Shown: positions 1 through 10,408 of the stretch, one piece after another
Numbering within the stretch: the stretch's first letter is position 1
Layout of the letters: each line of letters begins with the position of its first letter
Assembly: GCF_001704415.2 (NCBI RefSeq)
Contig: NC_030822.1
Span: forward strand, 53,251,345-53,315,344
From: Capra hircus
Taxonomy: Eukaryota > Chordata > Mammalia > Artiodactyla > Bovidae
DNA length: 64,000 nt
Direction of reading: 5' to 3'
Translations under genes and position numbers: made by a program
The notes under the pieces: model-generated
The model's input: the letters and a program-made list of their open reading frames with translations, nothing else
The model's database searches: none
What the model was told of the DNA's origin: nothing

Positions 1-912
1 ACAATATTGGCCACAAATCCAGATGGAATTATACCAATTAGTACCCATTTTGGGTATCCTCATCAATATGTGCTGGATTAACAAAAGCACAGCTGCTGTT
101 CCTTCAAAATACCACAAATAATAAAAATAAAACCTACATGTATTGTCAGGAGCAGCCAAAACTTGAATCTGTTATTAAGCTGAAATTCTTCAGTAATAGT
201 AAATAGTATTTACTATTGCAGGAAAAAAAAGATTTTTAATGAGGTTAGATGGGAGACTATGGTAGTGATTCAGCAGGAGAAAGGTATTTTACATAAAAAA
301 TTACAAGACAGCATAATAAAAATTGCACAAATACATAAGCATCCATCAAGTGTCTGCTGTTCAAAGACTGATAATCCAAAGCTCCTGGCACTTCCCCTGT
401 TATTAACTGCCTGTATTTAGGTATTTCACTACTCTTAAAATTACTATCTCCATCATCCCCTGGCTTAGGGCCATGGGTAAATCTTTAAGCAGATACAAAG
501 CTGTAATAGAGAATTCTAAATAGAACTGCCAATACCAGTAAGATGGTGTTATCAAGGAGAACAAAGTCTTAACAGTCAACAAACTGTCTTTTAAAATTAT
601 CTTCAACACACAGATATAATACTCTTAAAAATACAAACAAATCAGTACAATATATAGAAACGCTATACTTAAGTTAGTAAATTTGCTTCTCAGGGAGCAC
701 AGGTTAAAAAGTTTGAGACTGCTTTTACATGTATACAAGGGATGAACAAAGAATAAGTGAATGAGTGGTGGATGATGGCAGCTAGGTTTCTTACTAAAAT
801 AGAGGGGTTTTAGATGGGGGAAAAACATATCCAGTGGTACTGGATTAGAGTTGGAGACATTCAGTATGAATTCATGTTTAGTTGACATACAGGTGGATCG
901 ATATAGAAACTA

Positions 913-1130
913 CAGTAGACCCTTCAACAACATGTGTTTGAACTGTGTGGGTCCACTTATATGTGGATGTTTTTCAATAAATATGTACTACGGTACTTCA
1001 TAATCTGAGGTTAGTTGAATGAATGGATGTGCAACTGTGGATATGGAGGGCCAATTGTAAAGTTATATTAGGATTTTCAATTCCATGGGGGTCAGTGTCC
1101 CTAACCCCCACATTGTTCAATGATCAACTG
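913..1130. mobile_element. DNA transposon remnant with inverted ends
   Basis: The left end (CAGTAGACCCTTCAACAA) and the reverse complement of the right end (CAGTTGATCATTGAACAA) are imperfect inverted repeats about 218 bp apart. The length and lack of coding sequence fit a non-autonomous mammalian Tigger-like (pogo) element. The family name is a guess. Confidence 0.5.
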
Positions 1131-1154
1131 GCGTTGTCTACACACCCATGGGTG

Positions 1155-1960
1155 AGTATACAGATGGTCCCCAATCTCCAATGGTTCAATTTACAATGAA
1201 AGTGATACACAGTCAGTAAAAATGAATCTTGAATTTTGATCTTTTCCCAGGCTAGCCACAGTGGGTACCATACTTTCTTGTAATGCTATTTCAATGGTGG
1301 GTACTGGTAGCAAGCTGCAGTTGACAAGCAGTCATGTGTCATGAGGGTAAACAACCAACACACAACCATTCTGTTTTTTCACTTTCAATACAGTACTCAA
1401 TAAATTACATGAGATAATCAGATTTAAAAAAATAAAAATAAAAACAGGCCTTATGGTAGGGGATTCTGCTTAACTTTAGGCTAATGTAAGTATTCTGAGA
1501 TCAAGGTAGGCTAGGCTAAGTTATGATGTTTGGTGGAATAGGTGTAACACATGCATTTTCAACTTACAATATTCTGAACTTGTGATAATTTTACTGGCAT
1601 GTAATTTTCTTATTAGTAGAGGAATACCTATATACAGATACCTCCTTGTCCACTGTCAGGGCCTACAGGCAATGATATTCTAGTACAGCCATACCCCCTT
1701 ATCTGTGATTTTGCTTTCTAGTTTTACTGTCTGTAAAACTTACATGGAAAATTTCAGAAATAATCTCTAAGTTTCAAATTGTATGCCTTAGTAGTATGAT
1801 GAAATCTCATGCTGTCCCTGCTCCATTCTAATGTGACATCACAATGCCTACATCATGCTCCCCACCTCATCCCATCACATACACATTATAACATCTCACT
1901 CACAAGAAGGATGAGTACAGCACAGAAAGATTATTTTGAGAGAGCAAGCCCATGTCCACA
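1155..1960. repeat. Two further old interspersed repeat remnants
   Basis: The stretches at about 1155-1620 and 1683-1960 resemble consensus words of old mammalian medium-reiteration DNA transposons, for example the segment around the ACAGATGGTCCCCAATCTCC word. There are no open frames worth noting. Family assignment is uncertain. Confidence 0.35.
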
Positions 1961-1967
1961 CTTTTAT

Positions 1968-2174
1968 GGCAGTGTTGGTCGCTCAGTCATGTTTGACTCT
2001 TTTGCGACCCTATGCACTGTAGCCCGCCATGCTCCTCTTTCCATGCGATTTCCCAGCAATACTGGAATGGATTGCCATTTCCTTCTCCAGGGGATAATCC
2101 CGATCTAGGGATCGAACCCAGGTCTCCCACATTGCAGGTGGATTCTTTACCTCCTGTGCCACGAGGGAATTCCT
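1968..2174 (-). mobile_element. Bov-tA SINE
   Basis: Antisense Bov-A words (GTCGCTCAGTCATG, the GACTCTTTTGCGACC stretch) are followed by the reversed tRNA-derived head (AGGGATCGAACCCAGG). Diverged, inside ATP5MG intron 1. Confidence 0.8.
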
Positions 2175-2446
2175 GTGGCTTGAAGTCCTGAAACCCTTTA
2201 TCAGAGTATTTTATTATAATTGTTCTAGTTTATTATTGTTGTTAATCTCTTACTGTGCCTAATTTATAGATTAAAATTTATCATAGGTATTCTGTGAGTA
2301 AAGGGTGATTAACACAGTCGAGTAGCAAGGAACATACCCAGTATCTAGATCTTAGCCTCAAAATGCAATTGTCAAATAAAAGGAACTAGGGGTCCTTGGA
2401 GAAAGGGCAAATTCTAAGGCTGGGGCAGGAAATACACAAGTCTGGG

Positions 2447-2545
2447 AAATTTCCTGGCAATCCAGATGTCAGGACCCAGTGCTTGATGGGGCCCAGGTTC
2501 AATCCCTGCAGGGGAATTAAGATCCTGCAGGTCATTTGGCATGGC
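2447..2545 (+). mobile_element. tRNA-derived SINE fragment (CHR-2 type)
   Basis: It contains a degenerate B box (GGTTCAATCCCTGCA) and the following AATTAAGATCCTGCA word typical of these SINEs. Confidence 0.6.
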
Positions 2546-3045
2546 AGGAGAAAAAGTCACAATTATCTCACAATACTGGAAAAGTACAGGGGGATGTCAA
2601 AGGGGCAGAGGTGCCAAACTGACAGGGTTCTCAATGGCCAAAGCTGGAACAATCTGAGCAACAAAATAAACAATGTACTACTGGAGGTACAAGGTATGAA
2701 ATAAATGTACATGAGTCCATACAGTATGGACTGAACAAATATTAACAAATGGGGAACAGACATATCTTTCTCACAGAAGAAATTCTATTTAAATATATGT
2801 AAATATTCCCTCCTATAGGAGAAAGAATCCTGACTCTGCCTCCCCCAATTTAGCTACTTTCTTCTAAAGAACAGAGTATGGAAAGGAAAAAATAGTATCT
2901 TTAGGAGAAACCTAGTGAAACTGCCTTAAGTGATGAGAGCTAACTGTACTAGTGAGCACGCATGGATATCACTTGTTGATGTATCCTGATATGTGATTAG
3001 GAGGCTTCACGTCCGTGGTATTCCTTCTCAAAATCCATAGCTCCA

Positions 3046-3162
3046 TGGAGCTTCCCTGGGGGCTCAGTGATCAAGATGCCATGTTTCCTCTGCAGGGGGC
3101 ACAGATTCCCCCAGGCCACCAGGTACAGCCAAAAAAAGAAAAAGAGAAAAAAGAAAAAAATG
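3046..3162 (+). mobile_element. tRNA-derived SINE with target-site duplication
   Basis: The element starts near GGAGCTTCCCTGGGGGCTCAG, ends in an A-rich tail, and is flanked by the 12-bp direct repeat TCCATAGCTCCA at 3034-3045 and 3163-3174. Confidence 0.75.
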
Positions 3163-3836
3163 TCCATAGCTCCAGACTCATCATGACAAAAACACCAGAC
3201 AAATCCAAATCGTGGAACATCCTTATAGGATAGATACCTAGACAGAGACCTACATAAATACCTTGAGACTGTCAAGGTCATGAAAGGTAAGGAAAGACCG
3301 GGAAAGTGTCACATACACAGGAGACTAGGGAGACTGACAACTCATTGCACTGCAGTACCCTGGATTGGCTCCTGGAACATAAAGAGATTAACTGGAAAAG
3401 CTGGTGAAATCCAAATAAAGTCTCCAGTTTAGTTAAGTAGGAAAAAAAATAAAAACAAAAATCCCCAGACTCTACGATCTTTTTGGGGGAAGTCTGATGA
3501 AAAAAATCACTTATTTTTGTAAGCTTCTTTGTCCTCCAGGAGAATTAACAGATAAAATCAGTAATTTTTTTTAGATATTTAACATTGATACCACAGAGTT
3601 AAGTGACAAAGCAAAATGCAGCTCCACTTTAACATTCTGGCCCAGCTGAGTTCTCCTGAGAACTTCTGAAAGGATAACAACGTTTATCTTTACATTATTC
3701 ATAATAATAGAGGAAATGGTTGATATAGTTCACAATTGAAGTTATCTTCACATTACTTTTCTTTTTGTAAATTATTATTAAAATTAGTTTGCAATTCCCC
3801 AAGACGCTCCACCAAAAAGATGTGAAAGCCATGGAA

Positions 3837-3963
3837 AGTGAAAGTGATGTCGCTCACTCCTGTGCGACTCTTTGGGAACCCGTGGACTGTAGCTTACCAG
3901 GCTCCTCCGTCCATGGGATTCTCCAGGCAAGAATACTGGAGTGGGTTGCCATTTCCTTCTCCA
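3837..3963 (-). mobile_element. Bov-A SINE monomer with 15-bp duplication
   Basis: A single antisense Bov-A unit is bounded by a perfect 15-bp direct repeat (GTGAAAGCCATGGAA) at 3822-3836 and 3964-3978, so insertion limits are exact. Confidence 0.85.
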
Positions 3964-5234
3964 GTGAAAGCCATGGAAGGAGGGTAAAAAAATCCATCTG
4001 AAATCTGTGATTATAAATATTAGCCTCAAATCATCCATAAAGTCAAAATAATGAAGCCACTACTACTTCTTGTATTATGTAAAAAAGTAGAGCTTTATGT
4101 CAGTCAAGTTGCAAACGTAAGTTCTTTGGTAAAGTGTGTAAAATGACAGTAATAGTAGTGGACCATGGGTTTCTGTAGGAGAGGATCAAGTATTTATAGC
4201 ATCTGACACTGTCAGGCCTTCGGTAACTCACTGTTCCACTGCTGATGAAGAAAAGGGAGGAGACAATGAATAAGAAAATACCGACCGCAGTAAAACAGGT
4301 TCAAAAATTTACACGTATTAAGAAATTCATTCTATTCACTTTCATAATCAAATCTGAGCGAAAGCCATTCAGAGATGTGCTTCAACCGCTTACTAGAATA
4401 CAGCACTTACAGCACATCTAGCGAAGAAGCTTCCGTCTGCTTAACTGATCTCATTTGGGGGATAAAATGAATAGCTTGCAGACAAAAGAAACATTTACTG
4501 AGAAGACTACTATTCTGGGCTGTGACTATTCAGGGTTGTTCTCCAATACAGCGTTCCACCAGTGAAGGACGCATTCAGCTTTTTCAGAGTATCCCCACGA
4601 GCGCTAAGCAGTGATAATAAGTATTACTGTTTACACATATCGCTTTCTGTGTTTACCGGAGCAGGAATACTCGACCGTAATGCTCAGTTCCACCTAAAAT
4701 TTTCCTTAAAGGGGAAGCATTTCAGTATCTGGTCAAAATAAAAAGCAAAGGCAATGTTTCGAAGGTCATCCATCCTTAGAAATTCTGCAGCCTTCCAAAT
4801 ACTCCAATGAGAAGCAGGCAAGCGGATGGGACCGTATTTCCATGCTTTCACGCGTTTCTGCCCGCCGTCTCCCTCGCTCTCGCAAAAAAGCCATCCCTTC
4901 CGTATTCCTCCTCCTGGAGGTCGAAGGGCGTCATGGCGGCTGCAGCCGGGCAACTCCGGCAGTCTGCACATTCCCTCCCCTCACGGTCGCGGTCAGAGTT
5001 CAGAACCTCTGGGTAGCAGAGAGAACCCAAGCCGCAGGCCTGGCCAGCGGAAGGGTAGAAAGAACCGCAAATCTGTCTTCTCCCTCACTCCGCCCCCCCA
5101 CCCCCGCCCCAACCCCTCCACTTCAGGCCCGGCCAGCGGCGGCTCCCTCCGGTCGCTTGAGTCCTCTCCTCGGGCCCTCGCAGGCCTCCCCGCCCGCCCG
5201 GCTACCCGCGCCGGCTGGCTGACGTCTCGCTCAC

Positions 5235-5286
5235 CGTTGACCAGCGCCGGGGCCTTCTCCGCGAGGTTACGGACAAACTGGGCCAT
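5235..5286 (-). CDS. ATP5MG: ATP5MG exon 1 (ATP synthase membrane subunit g), partial
   Basis: Subunit g sits in the membrane part of mitochondrial F1Fo ATP synthase at the dimer interface and belongs with subunits e and f to the peripheral stalk side. The exon encodes MAQFVRNLAEKAPALVN plus the first base of the next codon, which matches the start of the mammalian protein (usually about 103 residues). The ATG at 5286 has a strong context (A at -3, G at +4). The reading frame ends at a clear GTGAG donor (5234-5230), so the longer open frame that runs on is intron. The remaining exons would lie at lower coordinates; I searched 1-5234 on the minus strand for the conserved second-exon peptide and did not see it, so they are outside the window. 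Confidence 0.93.
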
Positions 5287-5598
5287 GGTCCTAGGACGGA
5301 GAGCCCGTCACCCCGACTGGCCGGCTGAATGTCACCCGCCTGGAAGGACCTGCCACAGGACCCCGGTCCGCTTCCAAGGTCAGGCCTCTCCTTTCCGCGC
5401 CGGTCCGAGATATTTAGGTGTCCCACTGTCTTTCCAGCATCCAGTGGGCCAGTTTCTTTTCTTTAGTCACAGAGGAGAAAGTGGGTACGAAAAGATGAGA
5501 TCAGAGAGCACGTAAAATACAACGGAGTTCCGCGAAGACGCAGGCATTTCTCTGGGCAGCCGCTCGCAGAGGTCCGGAAGGCCGGCGTGAGCAGGGAA

Positions 5599-5609
5599 TG
5601 CGCATGCGC
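5599..5609. promoter_or_regulatory. NRF1-type palindrome upstream of ATP5MG
   Basis: The palindromic core GCGCATGCGC matches the nuclear respiratory factor 1 site and lies about 313 bp upstream of the ATP5MG start codon. NRF1 controls many nuclear genes for mitochondrial proteins, so the position makes sense. Binding is inferred from the motif only. Confidence 0.55.
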
Positions 5610-5719
5610 CATGCACCTCCCGGGCAGCCCGAGGCGCAGACCTGGGGTTTTTGGGGTGGGTTTGCAGCTTTTTTGAGAGAACGAGACAAGTTAGGGCCGG
5701 AAGGCATCGCTGCAGTTTT

Positions 5720-7410
5720 TCTAGGCCAACGTACTCGTCTTACAAAGGCAGAGAGGGTCCTAAACCAGACACGTAAAGTTAGGGGCGGAGCAGGCGCCAC
5801 AACTTGCCACCTCAGCCCATTGCCTTTAGTTGACCTTTTGTAATCCCTGTCTCCCTTGACTCCCGTATCAGGATTGGAATCCAGTTCCCCTCATTCCCTA
5901 ACCAGCTGCAAGGAACTGTGCAGATACAAGGGACAAAATCACATTTACTGAGGGCCTCCAGTCTGTCAGCCTTTTTGGAATTTAAAGAAAGCCTCTGTGT
6001 TAGGTAGTGACCTCACTTAAGACGGGCATTGGTAAATAAATGGCTACAGAGCTAGTGAGTGGCAGCGTTGGGATTTGAAAAGGTGGCAATGGAAACAGAA
6101 GAGGCATTAGTACAGGATTATGTGTAGTGCTGATGTGGGAAGGTTTCTTACAGAAGGGGATCCTTGGGTTGATATACAATGGAACAGCTATGTACTACAG
6201 AGCTGAACTTTGTGGTTAATATGACCGGAAGAAAAGATATACGTAGGGATGTGGCCTTCGATGAAGAAAACAATAAGTAATATACCCGGGGAAGCGTAAA
6301 TAGAAGTAAAACTCTGATGGAATAGTTAGAGGTGAAATGAAAAATCACAATGAATCAGGACAGTGCTTCAGCAAAGGAGTGATTCAGTTGCCTGGTACTC
6401 CAGAGAGGTAAAATTAAGAATTAGAAAATTAATGTAGCTATATAGAAACATTAACTAAAGCAGGTTCAAACAATTAGGACAGAAGCCAGAGTGAATGAGT
6501 GAAGAAATATGGCCATAAAAGGATAATGGTCAGAAAACCAAATATGAGTGATAGGAAAATCAATGGAGATTGAAGATGGAGAAGTGGGATTGACAAGATT
6601 CTGAATGAGACCGGAAATAAAGTTGGAGTGATTAGCCTTGGAGTCTTGGGGCCTTTTCCGCAGATGGGATGATGAAGTTTGAAAGTGGAAATTCTGCAGG
6701 CTATGAAGTAGAGGCAAGGTCATCTGAGTGTGAAGGGCAAGTGGGAGGGTGGGAGAAAATTTAAGAGGTTGAAATTTGGACTAGCTGTTTAAGTTAAGGA
6801 CACATAGAAGGGTTGTTAGGGAACATTAGGGACAAGTCTGCAGTTGTACCACTCCAAAGATGGTGTTATTTTTCTCCAATAGTAGTCTGTGGCTGGGATC
6901 CTGGAGCAGAGGTGAATGCTTGGGTTAATCTGGGCTGAGGTTTTGCATAGCAGGGGTACAGAAACAAGGGGCAAGAAAGTGGAACTTGATAGTGAATGAT
7001 TAGAATGAAGGACCTGGGGGACTTCCCTGGTAGTCCAGTGGTTGACTCTGAGCTTCCAATCCAAGGGGCAAGGGTTCAATCCCTGGTTAGGGAGCTGAGA
7101 TCCCACATGCTGCAGTGTGGCCAAGGCAAAAAAAAAAAAAGAAAAAAAAAAGACCTGGGCTTTAAGCCAGATGAAAAAAAGTGAAGCCAAAAGTGATCTG
7201 CTTAGGAAAAAACATGCCCCAAGACTCATCTGAAGATAACTCCAGGGTCCAGAGGCCTGGTAAGGCAGGTTAGGTCAGCCAGCCAGACATTTGCTACCAC
7301 CTTTTTTAAAAAAGTGATGTTCAGAGCCCTGTAAGTTTTCAGAGGGATTTCTGAAACTGCTCCTAGGTTTTTAATACTATAATAAAGGAAATGATAACAA
7401 AGGTTTTAAG
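5720..7410. other. Intergenic gap between ATP5MG and UBE4A 3' end
   Basis: No gene is visible. About 5930-6080 looks like a MIR remnant; a SINE lies at 7019-7151. Otherwise unremarkable. Confidence 0.6.
7019..7151 (+). mobile_element. tRNA-derived SINE (CHR-2 type)
   Basis: Sense GACTTCCCTGGTAGTCCAGT head and A-rich tail, flanked by the direct repeat GACCTGGG at 7011-7018 and 7152-7159. Confidence 0.8.
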
Positions 7411-7421
7411 TCAGATGTTCA

Positions 7422-7427
7422 TTTATT
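7422..7427 (-). terminator. UBE4A: Probable UBE4A poly(A) signal
   Basis: AATAAA on the minus strand, with T-rich sequence just downstream. I saw no other canonical hexamer on this strand between it and the stop codon apart from positions close to the stop. Confidence 0.5.
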
Positions 7428-9325
7428 AAATACAGGCTTTGAACAAACACCCCCAGGCAAGTTTGACAAGAAGTAACCTTCCTGGAATGTTTCAAAATAG
7501 TTATGTTGATCAAGTTTTATTTCAATCAATCTTTTTGTCATTTTGTTCATTTTCTTTGTTTCCAGGTTCTTTTTCTTTTCCTGTTTACCAGTTAGAGCAT
7601 GTGCATTATTTCCTCACATGACATCAACAGTGCAGCATCAGCCTCTGGCTTGTAAAGGCACCCAGTAGACTTATGCTCTGTGCAATGGCTGCTTAGCAAC
7701 CAGCATCAAATAAAGTAATGAAGCTTTTGTAGAGTGTGATACCAAATAGCAACTGGCACCTTCACCTGCACCATTAAAAAAAAAAAAACCTTTGAAGTTT
7801 CTTTCGGTTTTCACATATCCATTAAAAACTATATTAAAAACAAACAAATCCAGATTGCTTGATAAAGCCTACTTAAATAATTTTCCAAGTTTAGTATTAC
7901 CCTCTTAGTAAGCAATACTAGAGCTGATTAAAGAGTCTTCATTTTTCTATCATACTCTAGCAAAGTCAACACATAAAGCCAGGTATGTCAGAAAGTCTGC
8001 TCTAATAGATTTAGAGCTTGCTTCTGAGTTCTAGACACCACCACCCCTCTTTAAGCTTCCAAGTGTCCATATGCACCATGTTGTACCAAGAGAATTTTTT
8101 AGTCTCATTTTTGGGATGTTCTTGAATTATGTCAAGGAAAGGAAAAAGGCACAGAGGACACTTGGTTTCCTTACCCATAGTGGCCTTAAGCTATGCACTT
8201 GCCTTTGTGATGAGTTTAAAGATATTCAGCAGCATTCATGGTGCTATAGCCACTCATAGAAAGTTTCAGGAAAAGAGCTTTAAAAAAAAACTGCCAGAAA
8301 AGACTTACAATCTGAAGACTTAATACAGAAGTGGAATACAGACACAGATACAAGAGGCAGCATAAGGTTGTTAACTGGAAAGCTGCTGGGAACAGCTGCC
8401 TTCTGAGGTTTTGTGCCCACTTTTTCCTTCCTTTCTTCTATAAAACTCTGGTCTTTTCCTCACTTCTTTTAAAAGTAAAAATATCCTATTTGATTGGGTT
8501 TGGAAGATAAATGCAAGCAGATTGAAGCTTATTTTATACAGTTCATTCTCAGAGAAGTAGAAGATAATAAATAGGAAATGAAGCTCATTTTCAGAAAATA
8601 AATCCTGTCAACCTGTGCCTTAGAAGCCCAGGGAACACACTGAATTACTATCATACGTTCTGGTATTTTTGAGAGTCCTGGACTGCCTTTTTCACTTATA
8701 AGCACAGTGACAGGCAACATCTACTTTTTATCTAGTGTGGGATGCCCTCTAACTTCAGAGTTTCCTGCTGGAACCATCAAAAACACATCAAGGACTGCTT
8801 GTAACAACTTGAATTGGATTACCATAAAACTACCATCTTATTTCAGAGAGGCTATGGTTAACAATACTGTCCTTGAAGTGAAGCAATGACCTCTACTTCT
8901 AGATCATATCACTCTTGTTAGTTGTATTTTTGAGTTTAGAGGGATACTGGTATAGACAGTCCACAGGGGAATGAGACTTACTCAGCATGTTAAGCTGCAC
9001 GATTTAGTAGGGAGCTCAAGCTCAACTTGTAAAGTGAGGGGCCCATCCACCTGCTAAATAACTATATAGGGCTAAGTGGATATTTAAAATGGCTTGTGGA
9101 CACGGTTGTGCTCAAATTCCTATTCTGTTAATTGATGACCTAAGGCTGAGTTAGAAGCAGCTCTTATCAGGTCATAAGCCCAAACGAACATGAACTATAT
9201 ACATTTTTTGTCTAGAGTAAGTGTTAGTAAACACGGCCACATACTGCATATATCTTACCACGGAAGAGACAATATAAAGTGGTTCTCTGTATTACACTAG
9301 GCCAATATAAAAAAGTACATGGTGT

Positions 9326-9330
9326 GTATG

Positions 9331-9363
<33 letters not shown>

Positions 9364-9365
9364 AC
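9326..9365. repeat. (TA)n/(CA)n microsatellite
   Basis: A run of TA dinucleotides flanked by GTATGTA and ACACACATACACAC lies within the UBE4A 3'UTR and is likely length-polymorphic. Confidence 0.85.
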
Positions 9366-10278
9366 ACTGAGATACACTGCTGATATTAGTGTCTTGAAAT
9401 GACATGTCTCATGGTTACAATATTTGTTGCCTAACTTTTCTACACAAGCCTGGTCCTTGATTTCCAGTAGATAAAAAGGGCCCCAACAGCCTTTTTTCAC
9501 CTTGAAGTTTTCTGAATAAAGTGTCGAAACTGCAAATTTGTTCTACCAATCCTCCTAAAAATATTATAGGGCTAAGTTTTCTGTGTAATGACAACTCCAT
9601 GGAGGAGTGTTTGCCCTCCAAGGTATCTCTGAGTTACAAGAGAACACAAAACTGAGAGCTACCCACCGAAGTTGCATAAGATTCCTATTTCCATCTCATC
9701 GGTCATCTTATTAAAAAAATCTACTCAAACATCAAGGTATCTGCTTTTATATAAAAAGTTATTCTGTAACAGTGTAGAGCTGTAACAAGGAAAAGGGCTG
9801 GGTCATGAAGACTAACTAGTAAAAGTACCTTGATAACACAGGACTTTCTGATATCAGCTGTCACTGAAATATGTGATATCATATACTTAAAAGCAGTGCT
9901 CACCAAAGATGCTTGAGCAGTTTTTGGAGAAGAAATAGTAAGGAGGCGGGAGGTTTTAATAGCTGAAGTTAATATAATTTAAGGTAGGAAAAGGGAGAAG
10001 GAACAGGAAGAGAGAAAAAAAGGTAAAAATTAGTGATGATTTCTAAATGTGGTGATGCTATAAGAAGTATAATTTCCTGTAAGCTAGGTGCGCTGTAAAG
10101 TTCTTAGGAATTTTAATTATCATAATTTGAGCAAGAGCAGTTCTCTAATTCAGTAAAGGGAAAAAAAATAAATAAATAAAAGGCAAGAAAAAGGAAAGGA
10201 ACAGAACCAGAAAGAGAGAAACCACAATTGTTTATCTACACTCTGGGGTTGGTTTTTGGTTTGCTTAGGTCACAGTAT

Positions 10279-10408
10279 TTATTCAAGTTGCTCCTTCTGT
10301 TGTTGTTTCCTCTCTGCGAGCCACCGTTGGATTTTTTCTTTCAGTTCTGTGTTTGGCCGGATCTGGTCCATGGTGAGGGGACTACGGTTAAAGGGATCTG
10401 TTTGGTCA
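10279..10408 (-). CDS. UBE4A: UBE4A last coding exon (residues 1025-1067), U-box end and stop
   Basis: Encodes [20 protein letters not shown] through KQQQKEQLE and TAA at 10281-10279. CCCAG acceptor. Confidence 0.95.

Larger units (their letters stand above)
1..5234 (-). other. ATP5MG: ATP5MG intron 1 (partial)
   Basis: No coding exon is visible here. The interval holds old DNA-transposon remnants at about 0.9-2.0 kb and four SINEs (1968-2174, 2447-2545, 3046-3162, 3837-3963). The rest is AT-rich sequence in which I recognise nothing. Confidence 0.7.
4880..5720 (-). promoter_or_regulatory. ATP5MG: CpG-island promoter of ATP5MG
   Basis: A sharply GC- and CpG-rich stretch surrounds ATP5MG exon 1 while the flanks are AT-rich. 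There is no obvious TATA box close to the ATG, as is usual for housekeeping mitochondrial genes. Long open frames on both strands here are by-products of low stop-codon density. Confidence 0.75.
7408..10278 (-). other. UBE4A: UBE4A 3' untranslated region (inferred extent)
   Basis: From the stop codon at 10281-10279 down to the first good poly(A) signal there are about 2.85 kb with no splice or coding signal, which fits the long 3'UTR known for mammalian UBE4A. It contains a TA-rich microsatellite at about 9329-9352 and no SINE. The 3' end is inferred. Confidence 0.55.

Noticed and set aside
2097..2140. tRNA gene in the SINE heads (B-box-like words)
   Set aside because: These are tRNA-derived SINE heads with degenerate A and B boxes and no cloverleaf; I found no true tRNA gene in the window.
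1..5234. ATP5MG exon 2
   Set aside because: I looked on the minus strand for the conserved second-exon protein words and did not find them; the exon is probably left of the window.
4826..5515. 229-codon open frame on the plus strand
   Set aside because: It lies antisense across the ATP5MG exon 1 CpG island, has proline/arginine/serine-rich composition from GC bias, and resembles nothing known to me.
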